64,000 nucleotides of DNA. Source: Antedon bifida (taxonomy: Eukaryota > Echinodermata > Crinoidea > Comatulida > Antedonidae). The position numbers and the translations under genes were made by a program. Location of the stretch: NCBI GenBank assembly GCA_963402885.1, contig OY727098.1, positions 15,300,717-15,364,716 on the forward strand, written 5' to 3'. The stretch's first letter is position 1. Each line of letters starts with the position of its first letter. This document shows, one piece after another, positions 53,201-60,733 of this stretch. A model generated the notes under the pieces. It made no database searches, was not told the DNA's origin, and was given only the letters and a program-made list of their open reading frames with translations.

Positions 53201-56200
53201 GCCTAGGCAGAGGTTTGCGCTCTCTGAGTGCCCTTATAGTTAGTACAAGTACAGATTATCTGTACATTTCGATGGTAGAATAACTATTTTAATTATTATA
53301 GAATACAAATAATAACGTATATACACTTTAACGACTTTGTTTTTGTATACAGCGGCGAGCCGTATGTAGAAATTAAAAAATACATGGAGGAACAGAGTGT
53401 TGAGGTTGGCGACAGGGTAGTGTTCCTTTGTCGAATCATTGGCGAACCTAAACCAAGGTTTTTGTGGTATAAAGATGGGGCACCATTAGTCTTTGATGAT
53501 AGTCGAATGAAAGAGAGAGTTTTGGACACCGGGTCACGTTTTACCATCAAACGAGCGCTTTTGCGTGATGCAGGAATCTACACTTGTTATGGTCTTAATG
53601 ATTATCAAACGGTGTCTATGCGAGCCACTCTAGAAGTCTTCAATCCATGTGAGTTAATAAACTGTTGATAGTTTGTTCTTTTTGTTACTTGTAAAGGTGT
53701 ATATACGTTCTGTATCAGAGATTGCCCTTCTACTGTTCTTTTGTTTATAAGCAATTGATTTTCGTTTTTAGACGTAAATCCATACCCGCAGCCATCTACT
53801 ACACCCACAAGAACAAAACCGAATACTAAACCAAGAACAAAGCCACCGGCAAAAACAACACCTCTAATCACCTACAAACCAACCGATCCATTTACAACTC
53901 AAGTAACAAACTCGTAAGTTAATGACGTAATCAATCAAATGATAACATCTGTAATAAAATCAAGGGCCATGCATAATAATGGTGATAATGTGGACACACA
54001 TAAACCCCTGTCTAATGATGTTAATAATCGTCATTTTTTGTATTATTAGTGAATAGACACTGACATGTGTTTTCTTTTTAGAAAGTAATGGTTTAATATG
54101 CTATAATACCTTCAAACAAGATAATAATTGCTCAAAAATATTATATCTAATGTCTAAATTGTTTATAAAAATTTAAATTACAGTTACAATAAGAAACATG
54201 ATTGTATTGGAGAAATCTCAAAACTTTGCATGTCAAACGAGTTAGTTGGAAAGAAGGTTGATATAGATGATCGTATCTCGCTCCGGTGTCAAATATTTGG
54301 AGATCCTCAACCTGAATATCGATGGTATAAAAACGGATTAAGAATTTACCCAACAAAACTTGGATTAATAAGAGAGAAGGCATTTCATTGGGGTTCTCGC
54401 TTAGCTTTTAGAGGCGTGAGAGAGGCTGATACTGGTGAATATCGATGTCAGGCGATCAATGCAGCTGGTATTAAAGAAACAAAGGCTTGGCTGCTTGTCG
54501 GACCATGTGAGTATTTTTTTCTCTGTTTATGTTTGTTATTGAAAGGGTACAACATTTACTTTCTATCATGTTTGGATCCTTATTGGATCCGGTATAGGCC
54601 AACTCAGACAGCATCGTACATCGAGGCCCGACCAATTGCCTTGACTCGTTGGTGCTGTCTGAGTTGATCCCGACGAGACGGGTCGAGTCGTCTTGAGATA
54701 GCGTCGGGCGTAGTTTTTAGACTTGTCGGGCCTCGTCGTACGACGCTGTCTCTGAGTTGGCTTTAAGTTGTTTTGTTATTCAGACCGATTGTAAAGACTA
54801 AATAATATTTGTTTCTATTTTAGATGCAACAATTCCTCCACAAATGGAAACAGAAGCACCAACCACAACTGTTGAAGCATACAGACCTACGACGACCCAA
54901 ACAAAACCCAAGCCTCCAAAGAAGACACCAAGGCCAACAGCCCCGCGGCCACCAAAAAAGACAACACAAGGCGTTGACCCTACAGATGTCTTCTTGCCAA
55001 CAAGTACATCCAGACCAAGCGTCCAGTAAGCACAATTGTTTGACGTTCAAATCATTGGTGATTTTTTTTCACAATATATATATATATATATATAGCGTCG
55101 ACGTTTACAAACTATGTCCATTATACTTTCTCTGCTCTTTTCATTGATAGTGATTTGTATAGAAAATTAGATTAAAATTATCATTTTTTAGTACCGTAAA
55201 ATATATACTGCTTCTGAAGATTTTGATCACCTACTTAAGTAATTCTATGTTTCCTATTTAGAAAATGCATTACTGGTGGCAACGGTGAATTATGTTATGC
55301 TAGCATGCCAAATCAAGTCGGAGTAACTGGTGGATCCGTCGTCTTCCAATGCAGAATGACCGGTACACCAGAACCTCAGTTTATCTGGTTCAAGAATGGA
55401 GTTCTTATTTTCATGGACGAGGAAGCTGGAGAAGATGATATGCAACGCATTCGTATTAAACAGATGTCGTGGGGGTCTCGTCTTGTTATCAAAGATATTG
55501 TACACGAAGATGCCGGTACATACCTCTGCGTTGGCGCAGTTGTAGACATATCAGAAATTGTACAAGCTGAATTAAGTGTGGTAGAAGGTTCTCAATCCAG
55601 TAAGTCTTCCACATAGCTTCTTCACTCTTAAATTGACAACTGATATACTGTTGGCCTACATAATAAACTGTTTTTTCTATTCTTAGAACCACCACCAAAG
55701 AAAAAGCCTAACAAGAATAAGCCACCGAAAACTCCAAATACACCAAAGCCAAAGCCTCAACGGCCTAGAACACCAACGGGAGAAGAGAGAGTGACTTCTC
55801 CTCCCGTTTACAGACCTAGACCTGAAACTGGAAACAATGGCGGGCAACCGGAAGGAAGGTATATTAATTAATTTCAACGTACAGATCTCTTTGTTTTCTC
55901 CGTTTACGTTAGTCTAACTATTTACATCCACCAAATAATAGCATCATAACTTTTTTTCTTTTTTCACAGCCCGGATGGTGGAAGATGTGTGGTATACACT
56001 GGCTCCGTGTGTCGTCGTTACCTAAAATCTCAGATGGTTTATGTTGACGGCGGTTCTGACCTATATTCAATTGATTACCAGCTTCAGGCTACTTTACAAA
56101 CACTTTCAGCAACTGACTTACAATGCATGAGCTACCTCGAGCCATTCCTCTGCTTCAAAGCCTTTCCCCTCTGCGACGATAGCGGTAAAAGTAAAAGCAT

Positions 56201-59200
56201 ATGTCAGGAGGATTGCTCTGTACTCACAAGAAGCTATTGTCGTGACCTAACTGATTTGAAAGCCGCATATCCTGGACAATATCTGTGGATGCCTTCATAC
56301 GATGACTGCAGTACTTTATCATCAGTGAACGTAGACAGCCAATGCATAACAGTGGGACTAACGAATTGTACGTATATATAACATAATTGTTCCTTCTATA
56401 ACTGAAAATTCTCAATGTATTAATGTTGTTTAACCCTAGTTTTATTGATGTAATGTGACTTAATTTTAATATTTTTATTGATTGTTTGTAGGGTTTAATT
56501 GATATACAATATGTCAATCAATTGTTCGTTAAATATTTATCTAGCACTATAAATACTCGACAAGGCAGTATTAATTCTACATAAGAAAATTCAGTAGTCA
56601 TTCTGTAGTTCTTATTTAAAAAAATTAACCAACCCATCATAACTAAATATGTTAAGATAAAGAACAAAAACGCTTAACATATTTTTATGTTATATAGTTT
56701 ATCTACATACATTTAGCCTACTTCTCGTTAATCAGGCATTATTCGGCCTAAACTGTAAACGAATAATGACAGCTTAATGGAGTAATTAATATGTTCAACC
56801 ACATAAATAAATCAACTTATAATCAATAACAATGTTCATTTTTTAGCCAACACCAATCGGTCTCCAACTGCGGGGTAAGCTTTCCATTTATTCTAATTTT
56901 GATTGAATAATCAGTTTTTATACACCTAAACTAAACTAGTCTAAATTCTTGTCATTTCATCGAACGATTTTGGGTCACATGGCGTGCAATAGTACGCACT
57001 ATTTAATGGAAGTTAAATAGTACTTTCGTGTACGAAAAAAAAATTTCGCGTACTGAATATGAATGTAGGAAATTGAATATTATTTGTTCATTTTATCAAC
57101 ATTCTTTGCAGTGCTTTTGTCATTAATCTGACATAAATAGCTATTTAACTGGAACTTAATTAAGTAATAGGACCCTTTACTAATATTAATAGGAAATGGT
57201 TTATATAAAAAAGAACCATGAACATATTATTTTATTTCAATAAATAAATGATTGCCTGTACTAGGCCTATAGTTCGGCAGATGAAACTGTAAGTTGTATA
57301 TGTGTTTATTTTATATTTTAGGTCTAAACCTGCCGGCAAATGCAGACCTTATAATTCTGACGGGATTTGCAGCGAATATGTTGGAAACAGGAACACGTTC
57401 ATCAAATCCGGATTAACGTTAGCTAAAATCGAAACTAATGTTATGTCTATTTTCACGGCAGTCCTTACCCTAGGCTCAGTGAGCAGACAGTGTTCCAACT
57501 ACCTCCTTCCATATATCTGTCTGAGGGCTCTTCCACCCTGCAACCGCAACGACAGGCCATTGGAGGTATGCCGCGAGGATTGTGAGGTCCTCTCGAATAG
57601 TATTTGCTACGAAGAATTCAGAGCTACCCTGGCTACGGATGAACTAGATAATAGTGTATTCAAGCTAAATGACTGTCTGTCTCTGCCGTCTCAATCTGGC
57701 AAATACAGCTGCACCACTCTTAGTATATCAAGCGAATTTAGAGGTAAGCGTCATCACTTCCTAATACTGTGAAACTTATGTACAATAGATTATATTTAAC
57801 TTAAGCAGGTGAAAACCAATGTTGTATATCGTCATCATCGTCTAATAGGTATTTACAACAAAAGTATTTTTCTATTTTTGTAGCAACCGAAACTGATGTT
57901 GTTTTTCCTACAAGGTAATGCACACTTTATTATTTTCGTACCCATAATAATGCAATATAAATTTATTTGTGTATTTCTGTAAAAAAAACACCCAACACTG
58001 CATGAATTTAGTCGCACATTTTCGTTAAAAATGTAAATTTTATCAATGTTATTTTGTTATTATGTTTTTTTACCATGTATATTGTATCAGTATGTCCCTT
58101 TGGCCAAATTATATGCATAATCAAATATCACTTTATTTTATTAAGGCCTGCCTTACTTCAATGATAAGAAAAGTATTCCTATAGGTTTCATATTATGTTT
58201 CTTTTGGTTTATATAATGTCAATAATTAGTTGAAATGTACAAAACATAGACAACGTGTCAATGATAATGCTCACTTATAAATTTGGACAATTTTGGATAG
58301 TCCACAGCCTACAAGAAATTGTGAGGCCTACAAAGGAACAGTGTGTTCTAAGTACCTGTCCGGACGCACAATCTACCTTAGCAGTGGACAAAAACAGTCG
58401 GAAATTGAAAATGAGATTCTTAAAATCAAGGAATTGCTAGACACTGAAATGGAATCAAATTGTGGTGGTTACCTCTTCAAGGAGATATGCCTTACAATGT
58501 TGCCAGTTTGCAATAGCCGGGCAAAGAAACGTGAGATTTGCCGAGAGGAATGCTTACAACTCCATAACGAATATTGTTATAATGATTATCAAACATTACA
58601 AGTATTGTTACGTGGCCGTGACGATGTCTTGACTGACTGTTCAACTTTGCCCTGGACTTCAGATATACGGGGCCCGACCTGTATTGAGCTCGGTGTTTCG
58701 TCATTACCTGAGGGTGAGTCTTCACCCCAGAATAAACATGTACTATATATTATTATATATATTAAATACAAAGGCTGTTTGTTAATTAAACATATCTGTA
58801 CTAATTCCAGCTTCCATATATTACTTACTTTTAATGTTACTTACTTTAATACTTTTATTTTATATGTTGACTGCATGTTCACTAATTTAGTAGAATTAAA
58901 AAGGCTACATAGTGCGCTTAACATTGATAGATGAAATGCATGTAATAGTATATATAGAATCCTTTTCCCTTTTAATTACGGTTTTTTAATTTAATTAGCT
59001 TATTATCATAATGTATCAGTTTTAATCTGTTTTATATTATGGTAATATTAGTTTTTATGTAGGCATGTATGTAAACGCTAATCAATTTTTAAGATTTTAT
59101 TATATTTAATATATATATAGGATTACATTTGATATAGAAGATTATCCTACTATTATTTCTATATACCTTATCTGATTACCGTGCCATTTTAATGCTAAAG

Positions 59201-59666
59201 TTAGTGCATATAAGTATTCATAATTATACTGCTATAAAGCGAAGATATACTACAGATTAGCACCTGCATCATCATTGTTTAATCCATTGTATCAGAGAAG
59301 AATGAATTTACAATTGTAATTTCACTCTTCCCTGATGACACTACCGATACGAAAGAAAATAAACAATAACGATGTATTGGTTTAACATTTTCAGTGGCTC
59401 CGCAAGTAGAAGTAGAGCTTGAAATGGATTCAAGTGCAAGACAAACGTCAACAGTTACTCTAAGATGTCGTGTGACTGGATCCCCACCTCCGACAATCGA
59501 ATGGTCAAAAGACGGCGAAATACTACAGAGTACTAATAATATTTCATTAGATAGGAATAAAGTTCGCATTCAAGTTACGAGTGAACGAGAAGAAGGGACA
59601 TACACATGTACAGCGAAAAATTCAGCCGGAATAGACAAACAGAATATGCTCATTAATTTAGTATAG
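36079..59666 (+). CDS. Hemicentin/ROR-like secreted matrix protein, 30 exons
   Basis: Exons: 36079-36295, 41970-42208, 42394-42516, 42769-42940, 43379-43615, 43991-44275, 44639-44830, 45023-45115, 45659-45949, 46121-46568, 47716-48038, 48545-48832, 49116-50067, 50169-50470, 50607-50888, 50983-51790, 52070-52374, 52674-53016, 53353-53648, 53772-53913, 54184-54506, 54824-55025, 55262-55599, 55687-55858, 55970-56367, 56847-56874, 57322-57743, 57884-57914, 58301-58713, 59395-59666. They total 8937 nt, 2978 residues, with GT-AG introns and matching phases throughout. Order: signal peptide, VWA-like, hemicentin-type region, FN3-FN3, linker, Ig-FN3, linker, Ig-FN3, linker, four Ig with linkers, three Frizzled-type domains, Ig, stop. 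There is no internal transmembrane segment, so it is probably secreted into the matrix. The head resembles hemicentin; the tail resembles the Ig-Frizzled ectodomain of ROR/MuSK kinases, without the kinase. I know no named protein with this full order. Missed or alternative exons are possible. Confidence 0.85.
36296..41969 (+). other. Intron 1 of the matrix gene
   Basis: The 5.7-kb intron (phase 1) has no exon I can support; the VWA-like fold is continuous without one. Short open frames on both strands (for example 40597-40857) show no motif. First introns of this length often hold enhancers, but no element is identifiable by eye. Confidence 0.5.
43136..43206. repeat. Short tandem repeat in intron 4
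   Basis: A 16-18-bp unit near TTTTTACTTTTGATG is repeated about four times. Confidence 0.8.
44639..45949 (+). CDS. Matrix gene exons 7-9: two FN3 domains
   Basis: Residues 425-616. FN3-1 is split over exons 7 and 8 (YEAIWYEP, then TYVFTVAAVNEAGVGESL). FN3-2 is a single exon (PTNIHAIQATDSLIEISWQPP ... LLPNSEYGFQISAHTIMGQG), with the typical core tryptophan and the tyrosine in the F strand. All boundaries are phase 1, the classic shuffling phase. The MITE copy at 45480-45619 sits in the intron before exon 9. Confidence 0.9.
45480..45619. mobile_element. MITE family M1 copy in intron 8
   Basis: It runs from TTTATGTGACAAAAAATGTG through the ATATCACTGCCATAT/TATCACTACCATAT core to ATTTTGATAGTGTAGACAGAGCTTT. 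The right terminal repeat is intact and the left end is diverged. Confidence 0.75.
46121..50888 (+). CDS. Matrix gene exons 10-15: two linker-Ig-FN3 cassettes
   Basis: Residues 617-1481. Exons 10-12 encode an S/T/D/E-rich linker, an Ig domain (VVFICRIKGSP, SWYLDD, GKYTCRGENGAG) and an FN3. Exons 13-15 repeat the same order with a 317-residue acidic linker, an Ig (TLRCFVIGFP, EWYHEG, GRYTCVAKN) and an FN3 (LVVWTKP, LLPNSAYTFRV). Phases are identical in both triplets (1-2, 2-1, 1-1), so one is probably a duplicate of the other. The Ig motif WGSRIIIKN resembles the YGSRLRIRN of ROR Ig domains. Linkers would be extended and possibly O-glycosylated (inference). Confidence 0.88.
46890..47385 (+). 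mobile_element. LINE reverse transcriptase fragment in intron 10
   Basis: Translation in shifting frames gives YYLKKSSNLVPKHVYCLMYN, ISPQFNYCNIVWGRSNKK, and further on FHNQAPPYLNY and the L-P motif NTLPR. This is the thumb and C-terminal part of a non-LTR reverse transcriptase. Several frame breaks and stops show it is an old relic. It is in the same orientation as the host gene. Confidence 0.7.
47386..47600 (-). mobile_element. LINE 3' tail with poly(A), opposite strand
   Basis: Read on the minus strand, a 3' UTR-like sequence with CAGTCTTTGACTGTCGTTTT ends in CCGATTAAAT and a long A run (the T run at about 47389-47408). This is how a retroposed LINE copy ends. It abuts the reverse transcriptase fragment, so two elements have landed head to head in this intron. 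Confidence 0.55.
50983..51790 (+). CDS. Matrix gene exon 16: Pro/Glu/Thr repeat linker
   Basis: Residues 1482-1750, one exon, phase 1 to 2. The middle (about 51219-51563) is a degenerate 8-residue repeat close to EPMVTAAP, alternating with VTDDPEP variants, from a 24-bp DNA unit. It should be unfolded and negatively charged, with many Thr/Ser positions open to O-glycosylation. Repeat number is likely variable between individuals. Database similarity of such a tract would be low-complexity and not informative. Confidence 0.85.
52070..55858 (+). CDS. Matrix gene exons 17-24: four Ig domains with linkers
   Basis: Residues 1751-2457. Ig exons 17, 19, 21 and 23 each carry the C-W-C pattern (for example LNLRCTVDANP-FLWHKDG-GRYTCIALN; VVFLCRIIGEP-FLWYKDG-GIYTCYGLN). 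Linker exons 18, 20, 22 and 24 are acidic/serine-rich first, then Lys/Pro/Thr-rich (RPTTTQTKPKPPKKTPRP; PPPKKKPNKNKPPKTP), which might bind acidic polysaccharide. The Ig domains of exons 21 and 23 have an extra cysteine pair N-terminal to the fold (DCIGEISKLC; KCITGGNGELC) and the WGSRL motif shared with ROR. Repeats in introns include a fold-back at 54598-54761. Confidence 0.88.
53030..53250. repeat. Dispersed repeat in intron 18
   Basis: The block ACCTCCGTCAGAGTAGCGAGAGGTTATGT ... TTAGCAGGATTACTCAAAAA ... GCAGAGGTTTGCGCTCTCTG looks like a repeat type I remember from many invertebrate genomes (shown here in pieces). There is no second copy in the window; the ends are uncertain. Confidence 0.4.
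54598..54761. mobile_element. MITE/fold-back in intron 21
   Basis: The ends GCCAACTCAGACAGC and its inverse GCTGTCTCTGAGTTGGC, plus inner TCGTAC/GTACGA and GAGGCCCGAC/GTCGGGCCTC matches, give inverted arms of about 35 bp. The interior repeats CAACTCAGACAGC-like and CGACGAGAC strings. It is far more GC-rich than the intron around it. Confidence 0.75.
55071..55095. repeat. (TA)n microsatellite in intron 22
   Basis: About eleven TA units between exons 22 and 23. Confidence 0.9.
55970..58713 (+). CDS. Matrix gene exons 25-29: three Frizzled-type cysteine-rich domains
   Basis: Residues 2458-2888. Exons 25, 27 and 29 each encode one domain with exactly ten cysteines in Frizzled CRD order: C-x-x-Y-x-G-x-V-C, ...C...C-x-x-x-x-P-x-C, C-x-x-x-C...C..., C...C. 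They follow ROR/MuSK more than Frizzled receptors (VCRRYL, ICREECLQL, the ICQEDC/VCREDCEVL motif and a single-exon layout). Exons 26 (28 nt) and 28 (31 nt) are micro-exons coding 9-10-residue spacers. The family fold binds Wnt or fatty-acid ligands; binding here is inferred only. Confidence 0.92.
59395..59666 (+). CDS. Matrix gene exon 30: terminal Ig domain and stop
   Basis: Residues 2889-2978. The exon opens with VAPQVEVEL after CATTTTCAG and gives an I-set Ig (TVTLRCRVTGSPPP, IEWSKDG, GTYTCTAKNSAG), ending NMLINLV-stop at 59666. No transmembrane or GPI signal follows. An AATAAA at 60177-60182, about 510 nt on, is a plausible polyadenylation signal. Confidence 0.9.
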
Positions 59667-60733
59667 GATTAACAAATAATATTTAAAGGTTCTGTAAAAA
59701 TAAGCAATGGATTTCTAACAAACTGTAAATTAATGTTTATCATGTATTATAATTATTAGGCTAATGTTGATAGATCAAACATAGCGAAATATCATAAACG
59801 CATAATATAAGCGATATTAGAACTAAGATCTACTACAGAGAGTATGGTACTGAGGGATATTGAAATAAGTCTCTTCTTCTGGTGTGCTACAGGACTTTTT
59901 TATATGTTATGAAATAGGAATTTTTCTGATTGTCAATGACTTGCAATAGTTAACCGGGTAGCTACTAGTAATAAGATGCCCGTTGAGACAATATTGGTGA
60001 ATTCTCCTACGAACAAATGTCCTGCTAATATTTAATTTGTAAGTGTTGCATTCGCATTTGGTACTCCTTTATCTTATTTTTGTTCATCATTTAATTAATA
60101 TCTCTCCCATATCGTTTCCAGAAGTAAAACTCATAGATAGGATTAATTTATAGACTTTCAGTATCGAAACGTAGTAAATAAATAGAAACAACTGATGTAT
60201 GTGTATGCTTAGTGGTTTAACTGAGAACATCGTCTTTAACACAGCCATCACAGAAGAAAATTATAACATTTGATATTACATTATAAAATATGTTAGCTGC
60301 AATAAGATTATTAAACGAAGTTGAGCTGATTGGTGATATTCATACCCACTTAACACGTGGAGTAGAACGTTTCAATATAACAATACCCTACTACACCAGA
60401 TGAACTCGTCGTTTAAAGCTGCTGGCGCTAAAATATGGAATTAAATATGAAAGTAAATATTCTCCAACAAATACTTCATTTAAAGCTATATATCGATCTC
60501 ATTTCTTTTCACAAAACTAAACTTTTTTAAATTAAGACAGGGCGACAGAGTTTCCTTTTCTGCTTGTGAAATCCTTTATAAATATGTTGTTAAACAAATG
60601 TTCATAATAGTTAACTGAATCAGTAAACTAGTAAACAAAAAACGCTTTTTCGGTCGTATACGCGAATTAGCGCATTAGTAATAAAACTAACTATTCATAT
60701 TAGGCCTAATTAAGACGGTTGTGAAGATGTGTA
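59667..60733. other. Shared 3' region of two converging genes
   Basis: The stop codons of the matrix gene (+) and the ankyrin gene (-) face each other 1.07 kb apart. AATAAA at 60177-60182 serves the + gene. I see no good polyadenylation signal for the minus gene, so its 3' end is open. Confidence 0.5.

Noticed and set aside
55683-55877. Minus-strand Arg/Trp-rich frame
   Set aside because: Shadow of the Lys/Pro-rich linker exon 24.
36079-59666. Calling the gene hemicentin, ROR or MuSK outright
   Set aside because: It lacks hemicentin's long Ig array, thrombospondin and EGF parts, and lacks the kringle, membrane span and kinase of ROR, so neither name is justified.
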